64,000 nucleotides of DNA from B46-G9 sp964581175 (GTDB taxonomy: Bacteria > Desulfobacterota > DSM-4660 > Desulfatiglandales > Desulfatiglandaceae). The notes beneath the pieces are model-generated. The model did no database searches and was not told the origin of the DNA. It saw only the letters and a list, made by a program, of their open reading frames with translations. The stretch spans positions 21,038 through 85,037 of the forward strand of contig CAZONI010000009.1 of assembly GCA_964581175.1 (NCBI GenBank), given 5' to 3'. How positions within the stretch are numbered: position 1 is the first letter of the stretch; each line of letters starts with the position of its first letter. The translations under genes and the position numbers were made by a program. Below, piece after piece: positions 1-7,998 of this stretch.

Positions 1-811
1 AGTCTCTCGTCTCAAACCAGTAGTGTTTCTTTTCTTTAAGCCATCCCTCGGCCTTCACCACGGTTATCCAGTTGTTGAAAAAGTTCAGGGTGTCGAAGTC
101 ACTCTTCCGCACTGCAAACCCGATGGGTTCCCTGGTGAACGTGCCCTTCAGGGGCAGGAAGAGGCTCCGGGGATATTTCAAGGCGAGGAAAGCGGGAAGA
201 GGAGCCGACGCGACCATGGCATACGCCCTTCCGTTCACCACCTCCTGGATCGCCTGCGATTCGTCGTCAAACTGTCTGAGTTCCGCCTTCGGCATGTACT
301 TCTTCGCTGCGGCAACGGGCGTCGCCCCCAGCCTGACCGATAATATCACGCCCTTATGGTTGAAATCTTCCAGGGTCTTGAAACCCGCGGCCAGTTTCTT
401 GTTTGCTACGAGCGACATCCCCGTCTCGTCGTACGGGATGCTGAAATTGACCTTCAGGTTTCGTTGAGGCAGGATGCCCATGCCGCCGATGATCACGTCA
501 AACTCTCCCGTGAGAAGCGCCGGGATAATGCCCGCCCACTTGGTGGGGACGAATTGCACCTGGACACCCATATCCTTGGCAAGCCTCCTGGCCACGTCGA
601 TTTCAAACCCCACCAGTTTCCCGGTCTTATCCTTCATGGCCCAGGGCACGAAAGTGGACATCCCCACTCGCAGGACCCCGCGCCTGAGTACCTGTTCAAT
701 GGTACTCTCCTCCACGAGCTGTTTCTGGATCTTTCCGGCCATGCCGGGAGCAGCAATGCTCAGGGAAAGAACAATTGCCGTCATCAGTATCAATAATCTC
801 TTGGTCCTCAT
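1..811 (-). CDS. Amino-acid ABC transporter substrate-binding protein (3' end outside window)
   Basis: The gene reads leftward from an ATG at 811 and runs off the window, so about 270 residues are visible and the C-terminus is missing. The N-terminus (MRTKRLLILMTAIVLSLSIA, then APGMAG) is a typical signal peptide. The mature start resembles family 3 periplasmic binding proteins: an 'IEQVLRRGVLRVGMS' strand, 'GFEIDVARRLAKDMGV', and 'FDVIIGGMGILPQRN'. Such proteins capture polar amino acids in the periplasm and deliver them to a HisM/GlnP-type permease, and one lies 92 bp upstream (904-1698) on the same strand. The ligand cannot be told from sequence. No ATPase gene is in the window; it may follow beyond the left edge. 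Confidence 0.85.
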   Translation of the reverse strand, partial: MRTKRLLILMTAIVLSLSIAAPGMAGKIQKQLVEESTIEQVLRRGVLRVGMSTFVPWAMKDKTGKLVGFEIDVARRLAKDMGVQVQFVPTKWAGIIPALLTGEFDVIIGGMGILPQRNLKVNFSIPYDETGMSLVANKKLAAGFKTLEDFNHKGVILSVRLGATPVAAAKKYMPKAELRQFDDESQAIQEVVNGRAYAMVASAPLPAFLALKYPRSLFLPLKGTFTREPIGFAVRKSDFDTLNFFNNWITVVKAEGWLKEKKHYWFETRD

Positions 812-903
812 GGTTTGCCTCCTTTTTCCGTTCTGTGAACCTTTCCACAGCGCAATTCCTTCTGTTCAGTTAACCCGACAGCTTCGCAGATAATTCCTTC
901 TCC

Positions 904-1698
904 TTATCCCGGCACTTTGAGTCGACTTTCCATGACATTGATGACCGCGGACAGGATCAGTGCAAGCGCCAGATAGATGGCCGCCACCGTGAACCATACC
1001 TCGAAGACCAGGTAGGTCTCCGAGATAATTTCTTCCCCTCGCATGGTGAGGTCGTAAACGGCTATGGTACTCACCAGGGCCGAGTCCTTCACCAGGGATA
1101 TCGCCTGGCTCGTCAATGGAGGGAGGACCCATCGTATCGCCTGCGGCAATATGACCTTCCGATAGGCCCCCGGTTTCGTGAGACCAAGGCTGTAGGCCGC
1201 GTCCCACTGCCCTCTTGGGATTGAAACAATGCCTGCCCTGATGATTTCCGACGCATAGGCGCCCTCAAAAAAACTGAGCGCAAAGACAGCCGCGTAAAAC
1301 CTGCTTATACCTAAGATGGGACCCAGGACAAAGTAAACGAAAAATATCTGCACGAGGAGCGGCGTGTTCCTGACGACCTCCAGGTATCCCCGGGCTACTC
1401 CCCGCCCCACGAAGGAATGGGAAAGGCGCAAAAGTGCGGTCACCAGTCCGATAGTGAATGCCAGCAGAAAGCTCACAAAAGTAATGCGGCAGGTCACCAG
1501 CAAGCCCTCAATAAGCGGGCCTGGTATGACCGCGCCATCTCTGACAGACAGCAAATACTTCGGGATCCGGTACCACTGCCAGTGATATCCGAGTTCTATG
1601 GTATTGTAGAGCAGGAGAAAAAGCATTCCGAAAACCAGGACAAGAAAACCAGCGGTTTCTCCCAGCGCTCGCGATCTCCATTTCATCCGCCGTGTCAT
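904..1698 (-). CDS. Amino-acid ABC transporter permease, HisM/GlnP family
   Basis: A 264-residue inner-membrane protein with about five or six hydrophobic segments. It carries the EAA loop (EIIRAGIVSIPRGQWDAAYS...LG) that docks the ATPase in binding-protein-dependent importers, and the HisM-type stretch 'EVVRNTPLLVQIFFVYF'. It starts five bases downstream of the glucokinase stop and precedes the binding-protein gene, so one transcript probably carries sugar-phosphate genes and the transporter. Length is near the top of the family's usual range because of an N-terminal extension of about 25 residues. Substrate unknown; polar amino acids are the usual cargo. Confidence 0.88.
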   Translation of the reverse strand: MTRRMKWRSRALGETAGFLVLVFGMLFLLLYNTIELGYHWQWYRIPKYLLSVRDGAVIPGPLIEGLLVTCRITFVSFLLAFTIGLVTALLRLSHSFVGRGVARGYLEVVRNTPLLVQIFFVYFVLGPILGISRFYAAVFALSFFEGAYASEIIRAGIVSIPRGQWDAAYSLGLTKPGAYRKVILPQAIRWVLPPLTSQAISLVKDSALVSTIAVYDLTMRGEEIISETYLVFEVWFTVAAIYLALALILSAVINVMESRLKVPG

Positions 1699-1702
1699 CT
1701 TC

Positions 1703-2743
1703 TTACGCCTGTTTTTTCTCTCCAGGAGCCGCCCTATGGCCTGCTGTCATCTTTTCGGCGATGATCGCAGCGCCCAGCAAGGCAGCGCGACTGTCAAGGA
1801 TGACCATGACCGGTATCTTTTCCATGAATCCCTTGAAGCGTCCTTTGTCGGTGAACGCCTGCAGAAAAATGTCCTCCTGTAGGAAAGCGAGAATCTTGGG
1901 AGGAATTCCGCCTCCCAGATAGATCCCGCCGAAGGTCATTGCCGTCAAAGCGAGGTTCGCGGATACCGCACCCAGGATGGAAACGAAGTGCGCCATTGCC
2001 TGCTTGCACAAGGGAAGGCCGCTCTCGAGGGCGGTCTTCGCGATAACCGGCGCCTGATCCTCTGTTTCCATCCTTTCTGCCAGCCACTCGGGCTCCTGAT
2101 ATCTTCCCGAGTGCTTCAGCCATCGGTAAATGCTCACCAGCCCCGGTCCTGAGAGCACCCGCTCCACACTTACGTGTCCCCACTGTTCGCGGAGATAACG
2201 CCAGAGCGAAACTTCCTCCTCGGTGTTGGGCGCAAAATCCACATGCCCTCCTTCGGACGGTAAGACCCGAAGGTCTCCTCCCTGCCGGACAAGCAACGCC
2301 TCTCCCAAACCCGTACCGGGAGCCACAATCCCTATATTCCCATTCTTTCTCGCCCGTACCCGGTTGAGATGGCAAATCTGTTCCGGGTTCAACGCGGGAA
2401 TGGAACTCGCGGTCGCCTCAAGGTCGTTCACGAGACATACGTCATTCCACTGAAAGTGATCCCTGATCCTGTTTTCCGAGACCACCCACGGAAAATTTGT
2501 GGCCTTTGAGCGGCCGTTTACAACCGGCCCGGCGATGCCGAAACAGGCACTTGCTACAGATGGGCCACGCTTTTCCATAAAGCGCTCAAGGATCGTCTCA
2601 AAATTCCTCGCATCCCTGCTGGCGTAGGTCTCCATCTCCTGCAGGCGGGGCTTCTTTTTCCCGGGTACGAACAATCCAACGTTGGTCTTGGTTCCGCCGA
2701 TATCGGCAGCCAGATATGTGGTTTTTTTCCGGGAGTCAACCAT
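1703..2743 (-). CDS. glk: Glucokinase
   Basis: 346 residues. The N-terminal phosphate-binding motif 'LAADIGGTKTNVGLF', the central 'FGIAGPVVNGRSKATNFPW' and the 'GIVAPGTGLGEALLV' adenosine loop are those of the bacterial glucokinase (Glk) family rather than ROK kinases, since the ROK zinc Cys cluster is absent. It phosphorylates glucose to glucose 6-phosphate in the cytosol. I chose the ATG at 2743 because a GAGGAGG ribosome site sits just ahead of it and it overlaps the upstream pgl stop by 8 bp (translational coupling); an upstream in-frame start at 2806 would lie deep inside pgl. Pairing with pgl suggests feeding of an oxidative pentose-phosphate branch. Confidence 0.88.
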   Translation of the reverse strand: MVDSRKKTTYLAADIGGTKTNVGLFVPGKKKPRLQEMETYASRDARNFETILERFMEKRGPSVASACFGIAGPVVNGRSKATNFPWVVSENRIRDHFQWNDVCLVNDLEATASSIPALNPEQICHLNRVRARKNGNIGIVAPGTGLGEALLVRQGGDLRVLPSEGGHVDFAPNTEEEVSLWRYLREQWGHVSVERVLSGPGLVSIYRWLKHSGRYQEPEWLAERMETEDQAPVIAKTALESGLPLCKQAMAHFVSILGAVSANLALTAMTFGGIYLGGGIPPKILAFLQEDIFLQAFTDKGRFKGFMEKIPVMVILDSRAALLGAAIIAEKMTAGHRAAPGEKKQA

Positions 2744-3461
2744 AGGCAACCTCCTCTGAGAGACGGGATGCTGCATCCTTGTCCAGGATCCAGGTAAGCC
2801 TGCCATTGACAGGCTTGACGGATCCGGCAGGTTGTTTTGTATCAGGCTCTTCCAGAACGGTTTTCACAATGCCGGCCTTTTCCTCCCCTGAAACCAGGAA
2901 TACAACCTCCCTGGCCCTGTTGATAAGCGGAAACGTCATGGTGAGGCGGTATACATCAGGGTCTCCTCCCTTCACAGCCAGCACCCGTTTCCGCTTCTCT
3001 TCCAAAGCACTCTGCCCGGGGAAAAGGGATGCCGTGTGCCCGTCTTTCCCGAGCCCGAGGAAGATGAGATCCAGGATTTCCGGGATCTCATCTTCGTAAA
3101 GGGAGGCCCCCCTTTCGGGTTCTACATCTGCCGGCATGGGATGGATGTGGTCGACCGGGATGTCAACGTTCATGAGAAAGTCTTTTCTCGCCAGGCCGTA
3201 GTTACTATCCCGGCTCTCTGCAGGAACACATCGTTCATCGCCCCAGAAAATATGCGTCCGGCGCCAGAAGATTTCAGAGCACAGCGACTCCCTGCCGAGC
3301 AGCCGGTGCATCCGCCGCGGCGTCGATCCACCGGATAAGGCCACCATGAATATACCCCTGGCGGCAACGGATGCCCGGGCACGTTCGACGAAGACGGAAG
3401 CCCCTCTTTCTGCCAGGGCCTCCGGCGTTTCCATGATAATAATGTCCCTTTTCTCCCTCAT
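2736..3461 (-). CDS. pgl: 6-phosphogluconolactonase (DevB/Pgl type)
   Basis: 241 residues with the three family signatures: 'VALSGGSTPRRMHRLL', 'IFWGDERCVPAESRDSNY' and 'LGLGKDGHTASLFPG'. It hydrolyses 6-phosphogluconolactone to 6-phosphogluconate, the second step of the oxidative pentose-phosphate route. No glucose-6-phosphate dehydrogenase or 6-phosphogluconate dehydrogenase is in the window, so the pathway is incomplete here. The start is uncertain: the ATG at 3461 lacks a clear ribosome site, and an internal ATG nine codons later (METPEAL) has an AAGGGA-like site at long spacing. Its stop overlaps the glucokinase start. Confidence 0.9.
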   Translation of the reverse strand: MREKRDIIIMETPEALAERGASVFVERARASVAARGIFMVALSGGSTPRRMHRLLGRESLCSEIFWRRTHIFWGDERCVPAESRDSNYGLARKDFLMNVDIPVDHIHPMPADVEPERGASLYEDEIPEILDLIFLGLGKDGHTASLFPGQSALEEKRKRVLAVKGGDPDVYRLTMTFPLINRAREVVFLVSGEEKAGIVKTVLEEPDTKQPAGSVKPVNGRLTWILDKDAASRLSEEVAYG

Positions 3462-3482
3462 AACGGTGTTGTGCCCGCCTCT

Positions 3483-4160
3483 CTACTCTCCCCTGAACTT
3501 CTTGATAATCTTGGGAATGAAAAAGGAAAACGCAAAGAGCCCGATGGAGAAAAACACCTTAAACGAAATCAACTCTCCCCAGTTCCCCGATACCCAGACC
3601 TCTTTCAGGGTTCCGATGAAAAAGGTAAAGATGAACGTCCCCACGATGATGCCCAGACCCGTCCCGAAAAAATAATCCCTGAAATGCACTTTGGTAAGTC
3701 CCATACCGAAATTCATGGGCGTGAATGGAAAGTAGACCAGCCGCAGATAGAGAACTGTGGCAAAACCATTCCGCTCAATGGCATCGTCATATTTCTTGAG
3801 CCGGTCCCCGATCAGAGATGCGGCGAATTCCCGCCCCAGAGTTCTCCCGATGACAAAGGCGGCTGCTGCGCCCAGCATCGCCCCGACCCAGACGTACAGG
3901 AAACCCCTATAGGGCCCGAATATTGCGGCGCCCAGGGCCGTAAGCAGTGTCCCGGGGAGGAAGAAACAGATGCCCGCCGCATAAATGGCCATGAATACTA
4001 TCGGCGCCCAGATACCCATGGACCTGACAAAACCACCCAGGGCTTCCACCGTGAGATGTTGTCTCACCGGTGTAAACCGGACCACATAAACAGCGATTAT
4101 CACGAATACAAATAAAACGGCGGCCTTCAGGATTCCTGCTCTTCGGGTCTTTTGAGGCAT
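3483..4160 (-). CDS. TVP38/TMEM64 (DedA-like) family membrane protein
   Basis: 225 residues with about five transmembrane segments and the SNARE-associated/DedA-like core: 'GICFFLPGTLLTALGAAIFG', 'GAMLGAAAAFVIGRTLGREF' and 'YFPFTPMNFGMGLTKV'. Members are inner-membrane proteins thought to handle lipids or solutes; the biochemical role is unsettled. I start it at the ATG at 4160, preceded by GGAG; a longer reading from 4208 would overlap the upstream oxidoreductase. The gene directly follows a mercuric-reductase-like flavoprotein (38 bp gap). Many bacteria carry these two domains fused as one polypeptide, so the pair probably works together. Confidence 0.85.
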   Translation of the reverse strand: MPQKTRRAGILKAAVLFVFVIIAVYVVRFTPVRQHLTVEALGGFVRSMGIWAPIVFMAIYAAGICFFLPGTLLTALGAAIFGPYRGFLYVWVGAMLGAAAAFVIGRTLGREFAASLIGDRLKKYDDAIERNGFATVLYLRLVYFPFTPMNFGMGLTKVHFRDYFFGTGLGIIVGTFIFTFFIGTLKEVWVSGNWGELISFKVFFSIGLFAFSFFIPKIIKKFRGE

Positions 4161-4198
4161 GCAAATCTCCTTCGGCGACTTTTCCGTCCCGCAAAGAA

Positions 4199-5650
4199 CT
4201 AGCCGCACGCCCTCCCCTTCAACTGGAAAAAGTACCTCAGTCCTTTTCTGACCTTATCCGAGAAGATCTTCGGTGAAAAATAAGCGCCTACCACCTTCTT
4301 GTTGATCTCGCCCAGCGTCGGATAGGGGTGCACTGCCGAGGCGAGGCGAGAGAGTTTTACCTTCCCGTTCAACGCGGCGACCCATTCATTCAGGAGTTCC
4401 CCTGCATCCGGTCCCACAATCTGAACGCCCAGGGGGTTCTCCTTTTCGTCCAGGAGCATCTTTATCTTGCCGATTCCTTCTCCCGCTGCAAGGCCCCTGT
4501 CATTCCCTTTGAAGGACTCCGACCAGACTGTATACACGAGTCCCGCTTCCTTGGCCCTCTTTTCGTTCAGCCCTATGCTTGCGAGTTCCGGATCCGAATA
4601 GGTGCACCAGGGCAGCCAGGTATAGTCCACCCTCCTCGGCAGGTGAAAGACGGCATTGCTCACCACGATACCTCCCTCGTACCCGGCAGCGTGGGTGAAC
4701 TGGTAGGCGCCGGTAACGTCGCCGGCCCCATAGATATGCTTCAGGTTCGTCCTCAGACGATCGTCCACCTTGAGTCCTTTTCTATCAAGTTCCACATCGA
4801 TACCTTCAAGCCCCAAATCCATGATATTTGGTTCCCTTCCCATGGCCACAAGGATCTTTTCGGCCCTTAAAGACAGGGATGCGCCGTCTTCCTGTTTGAC
4901 CACCACCACCTGGGAATTCTCACCGTGGCTGGAAATGTGCTGGACCGTTGCATTAAGATGGAATCGGACACCCTCGGAGCGCAGCGCCTCCAGCACCACA
5001 TCGGCCATGTCCTTGTCTTCCTTGCTCAGGATCTGACTGCTGCGCTGAACCACATGGACTTCCATACCCAGCCGGCAAAACGCCTGTGCCATCTCTGCGG
5101 CAACGGGACCGGCGCCCAGGATGATCATGGATTCCGGCAGGCGGTAGAGAGAAAAAATATCCTTGTTGGTGAGAAACGGGGTATCCGAAAGCCCTTCAAA
5201 GGGGGGCGCGGCCGGTGATGAGCCGGTGGCGATGACCCATCGCCTGGCAGTATACGTTTGCCGTTCCACTTTGACGGCATGGTCATCTGAAAACACCGGA
5301 GAGCCGAATACCACCTTCGCGCCCAGGCTGCAAAACCGCTCCTCGGAATCGTGCGCCTGGATGGTCCGGATGACGGACTGGATCCTTTTCCGGACCTCGG
5401 CGTAATCCACCGGCGGAAGTTCAACCGAGGGCAGCCCGAACTCCCGGGACACCTTCATCAGGTGGCGCACCTGTGCACTCCTGATCAGGGTCTTGCTCGG
5501 AACGCACCCGAAATGGAGACAGTCTCCTCCCAGTTCCTTCTCTTTTTCGATGAGCAGGGTCTTGGCTCCGAGTTGCGCCGCTCCCGCGGCCACGGTCAGG
5601 CCCGCCGCACCGCCGCCGATAATCCCGATATCGTAATCATACGATGGCAT
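4199..5650 (-). CDS. FAD-dependent disulfide oxidoreductase (dihydrolipoyl dehydrogenase / mercuric reductase-like)
   Basis: 483 residues. In order: FAD Rossmann motif 'DIGIIGGGAAGLTVAAGAA', redox-active CxxxxC in 'GGDCLHFGCVPSKT', NAD(P) Rossmann motif 'MIILGAGPVAAEMAQAF', the second FAD motif 'IYGAGDVTGAYQFTHAA', and the C-terminal dimer-interface motif 'HPYPTLGEINKK' with the His near the partner's disulfide. There is no N-terminal mercury-binding domain and no C-terminal CC pair, so mercuric reductase activity is not supported. The downstream TVP38 gene supports assignment to the TVP38-linked oxidoreductase group, whose physiological substrate is unknown. Clear ATG start. Confidence 0.87.
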   Translation of the reverse strand: MPSYDYDIGIIGGGAAGLTVAAGAAQLGAKTLLIEKEKELGGDCLHFGCVPSKTLIRSAQVRHLMKVSREFGLPSVELPPVDYAEVRKRIQSVIRTIQAHDSEERFCSLGAKVVFGSPVFSDDHAVKVERQTYTARRWVIATGSSPAAPPFEGLSDTPFLTNKDIFSLYRLPESMIILGAGPVAAEMAQAFCRLGMEVHVVQRSSQILSKEDKDMADVVLEALRSEGVRFHLNATVQHISSHGENSQVVVVKQEDGASLSLRAEKILVAMGREPNIMDLGLEGIDVELDRKGLKVDDRLRTNLKHIYGAGDVTGAYQFTHAAGYEGGIVVSNAVFHLPRRVDYTWLPWCTYSDPELASIGLNEKRAKEAGLVYTVWSESFKGNDRGLAAGEGIGKIKMLLDEKENPLGVQIVGPDAGELLNEWVAALNGKVKLSRLASAVHPYPTLGEINKKVVGAYFSPKIFSDKVRKGLRYFFQLKGRACG

Positions 5651-5709
5651 CTTTCCCTCCCGCCCTTACTCCTCGCCTCTTGCCGATACGGCTCACTGGC
5701 CGTTTCTGA

Positions 5710-6183
5710 CTACATATCATGCATGTAGAGGCTCTCGTACAGGGTCTCCAGCCGGGATAGATGCCCTTCCTCGTCCTGCGCAAGGCCGGTGAACATCTTT
5801 TCCATGGGAGCGCCGCCGCATTGACCGGCCATGGCCCTGTAGAAATCAACGGAACGCTTTTCCTCATGGACTGCATAGACCATCACGTCCTGATCATTGG
5901 CCGAAGAATCGAGCGGCTTTTCCTGCAGGAGGAGCGCCAGTTTCATGCTCGGGCCCTCTTTTTGGCCCGCATCATGAAGCTGGACCGTATCTTCAAAGTA
6001 GGCCTTTTCAAGGATGTACTTGTGCTTGAGTTCATCCAGGGCCAAATCTCTCAGCACGTCTTTTGCCAGCCGATCCTTCACCCTGAGGTACATATCTCTA
6101 TAGGTAGCAAAACTCTTGGCCTCCATTTCGATCGCCTTTTCCAGGGCAACTTCACGGGTATAACAGACATCCTGCGTTTCCAT
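5710..6183 (-). CDS. Ferritin-like diiron protein (rubrerythrin-like fold, no rubredoxin domain)
   Basis: 157 residues forming a four-helix bundle. Both halves carry diiron ligand patterns: 'EKAIEMEAKSFATYRDMY' then 'LDELKHKYILEKAY', and 'AVHEEKRSVDFYRAM' then 'AQDEEGHLSRLETLY', each with E...ExxH. Such proteins oxidise or store iron or act against peroxide in anaerobes; a rubredoxin-type CxxC centre is absent. I start it at 6183, preceded by GAGGAGG, instead of an ATG seven codons upstream. It stands alone after the oxidoreductase/TVP38 pair, with a 59 bp gap downstream. Confidence 0.78.
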   Translation of the reverse strand: METQDVCYTREVALEKAIEMEAKSFATYRDMYLRVKDRLAKDVLRDLALDELKHKYILEKAYFEDTVQLHDAGQKEGPSMKLALLLQEKPLDSSANDQDVMVYAVHEEKRSVDFYRAMAGQCGGAPMEKMFTGLAQDEEGHLSRLETLYESLYMHDM

Positions 6184-6336
6184 TCTTTCCTCCTCAGTTC
6201 CCAAGTGTTAAATTTTGTGCCGGGCTTTGATGTGGATTTGAGGTATGCGACACTCACTGGGCAAGATATGTACTATGCCGCCATAATCAAATAAAAATAG
6301 CATATATTTCATAAATCAGCAACTTGGATATTCGGC

Positions 6337-6365
6337 TTGACAACAACTGCTGAAAAAATCATAAA
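6337..6365 (+). promoter_or_regulatory. Possible sigma-70 promoter for ferredoxin/oxidase genes
   Basis: TTGACA at 6337-6342, 17 bases, then CATAAA at 6360-6365, in a 308 bp intergenic stretch between the divergent ferritin-like and ferredoxin genes. The -35 is perfect and the -10 is weak. The rest of this stretch (6184-6491) is AT-rich with nothing else I recognise. Confidence 0.4.
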
Positions 6366-6491
6366 AAGAGAGTAGAGTCATCACAGGCTGATTTTCTCAC
6401 AGAGAGTCGAGATTTATATGCTGCTCTCCCGGCCATTCAGAAGGAAAATCGCGAAAGACCAGAGCGGAAAACACTACTTGAGGAGGAGACC

Positions 6492-6686
6492 GTGAAAGCA
6501 AGAATTGACGACGAGCTTTGTATGGGAGACAAAAATTGCAATCTGCTTTGCCCCCAGGTATTCCAGTACGACGAAGACCAGTTGATATCCAGAGTTCTTT
6601 TGGAGGAAATACCTGAGCAGTACCAGGATCTGGTGAGACAGGCAGCGAGAGAATGCGCCCCTGGCGCCATCATCGTTGAAGAATGA
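6492..6686 (+). CDS. Single-cluster ferredoxin with Asp in place of the second cluster Cys
   Basis: 64 residues, GTG start at 6492 behind a strong GAGGAGGAG site. Cysteines are C10, C16, C20 and C55. The usual CxxCxxC triplet reads C10-MG-D13-KN-C16, followed by C20-P and a distal 'ECAPGAI' Cys. An Asp at the second ligand position is the pattern of Pyrococcus furiosus ferredoxin and Desulfovibrio africanus ferredoxin III, where the cluster interconverts between 3Fe-4S and 4Fe-4S. C20 corresponds to the disulfide Cys of those proteins but no second partner Cys is present. It probably carries electrons for the flavoprotein encoded downstream, which is an inference from position. Confidence 0.82.
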   Translation: MKARIDDELCMGDKNCNLLCPQVFQYDEDQLISRVLLEEIPEQYQDLVRQAARECAPGAIIVEE

Positions 6687-6808
6687 TCCTGACCAGTCAG
6701 GCGGACAAACCGGAAGTGTGGAACTGATAGGGGAAGGAATGCGCGTTGCATCAGCCCGGAGAAGAGGAGCTCGAAAGGGACCCGAAGGTATTTGAAGGAC
6801 AAACAGAC

Positions 6809-7768
6809 ATGGAACTGAATGAAATCTACAAGAAGGGAAAAGAGACATTATCGGCAAAGGAAATCGGTGTCTTTCTGGGAGGCGTTGAAACTGAGTTCGT
6901 CATGGGCCACAACCGCCGGGTCCTGGATCGATACACCTTCAGGCAGAAGGCCATCGATGCCGAGTCTGAGCCCGACACCGGATTGAAGGTCCTCGGGGTG
7001 ACCCTTGGGACACCCGTGATCATGTCGGCCATGACCATGCCCATCCCGGCCATTAGGGAAGACGGCCTTCTGAAAGTAGCACGGGGACTGAAAGATGCCG
7101 GGAGTCTCATGTGGACCGGATCGCCCATTCCCGCAGACTTGAAAGGAATCAAGGCCACGGGTGTTCTCCTGGCTGCGAATGTCAAGCCTTTGAAAGAACG
7201 GAAGAAGATGTATGAGGCACTCGATACCATGCAGGAAGCAGGAGTAGATTGGGTGGGCATTGAGATTGACTCAGGCCAGGGAACCAAGATCCTGGACAGG
7301 CAGATGGTCTCTGATTGCTCTCCCCTCTCTCTTTCAGAGCTGCAGAACATCCGAAAGGCCGTTCGCCTGCCGCTCATTTTCAAAGGAATCCTGAGCGGCG
7401 AGGATGCAGTCAAGGCTGCGGATTCGGGTGCGGATGGAATCATCGTCTCAAACCACGGGGCTCACACCATCGACTATCTCCCCCATCCCCTGCAGGTGAT
7501 GGAGGAAATCACGAAAAAAGTAGGGGGCAAGTTCGTCATCATGGCAGATGGGGGCTTCAGGCGGGGAAGCGATGTCCTGAAGGGTCTCGCTTTCGGCGCC
7601 TCCCTGGTGGGTCTGGGCAGGCCCATTCTCTACGGTCTTGCCGCGGATGGGCAACAGGGGGTGTGCGACGTAGTAACCGCGATAACCGGTGAATTGAAAC
7701 GTATCCTGAGTATGGTGGGGGCACCGGATGTTCAGCATCTGGGAAGGGATGTATTAATAGAAGAGTGA
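6809..7768 (+). CDS. FMN-dependent alpha-hydroxy-acid oxidase/dehydrogenase-like protein
   Basis: 319 residues of TIM-barrel flavoprotein. The family's FMN and catalytic blocks are visible: 'LIFKGILSGEDAVKA' (flavin Lys), 'IIVSNHGAHTID' (catalytic His) and 'GGFRRGSDVLKGLAFGASLV' with 'GRPILYGLAADGQQGV' (phosphate binding). Compared with glycolate or lactate oxidases, the carboxylate-binding Arg three residues after the His is replaced by His (SNHGA-H). Substrate is therefore uncertain, and a reductase using the adjacent ferredoxin is possible. I prefer the ATG at 6809 with a GAAGGA site over a TTG at 6746. It ends 17 bp from the convergent thiS-like gene. Confidence 0.75.
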   Translation: MELNEIYKKGKETLSAKEIGVFLGGVETEFVMGHNRRVLDRYTFRQKAIDAESEPDTGLKVLGVTLGTPVIMSAMTMPIPAIREDGLLKVARGLKDAGSLMWTGSPIPADLKGIKATGVLLAANVKPLKERKKMYEALDTMQEAGVDWVGIEIDSGQGTKILDRQMVSDCSPLSLSELQNIRKAVRLPLIFKGILSGEDAVKAADSGADGIIVSNHGAHTIDYLPHPLQVMEEITKKVGGKFVIMADGGFRRGSDVLKGLAFGASLVGLGRPILYGLAADGQQGVCDVVTAITGELKRILSMVGAPDVQHLGRDVLIEE

Positions 7769-7785
7769 ACGGATGAACCGGAAAC

Positions 7786-7998
7786 CTATCCGCCGAAGTT
7801 GGGGTTAATAAATTCAATCCTGTCGCCGTCTGAGAGGATTTTTCCGGAATAATCGCGGGGATATACGAAACGACCGTTGACTTCCACGATCAGGTGCACG
7901 TCACCGTCCCCGTGACTCTGAATCAATTGAGCCAGACTGCAGCCTGCGGGTATTCTTTCGGAGAATCCGTTCAATTCAATCTCTATCTCCGCCGGCAC
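7786..7998 (-). CDS. ThiS/MoaD-family sulfur carrier protein
   Basis: 70 residues ending in ...NPNFGG, the C-terminal diglycine that is adenylated and thiocarboxylated in ThiS/MoaD proteins. The beta-grasp pattern 'ELNGFSERIPAGCSLAQLI' and 'IVEVNGRFVYPRDYSG' with 'LSDGDRIEFI' fits ThiS best. GTG start at 7998 behind AGGACAG, overlapping the MOSC gene by 23 bp, so the two are translationally coupled. No thiazole or molybdopterin synthase is in the window. Its place at the end of the selenocysteine-rhodanese operon suggests it accepts sulfur in that pathway instead of in thiamine synthesis; this is inference. Confidence 0.8.
   Translation of the reverse strand: MPAEIEIELNGFSERIPAGCSLAQLIQSHGDGDVHLIVEVNGRFVYPRDYSGKILSDGDRIEFINPNFGG

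Noticed and set aside
4199..5650. Mercuric reductase, given hgcAB in the same window
   Set aside because: The C-terminal Cys pair and N-terminal mercury-binding domain are absent; the TVP38 partner points to another family.
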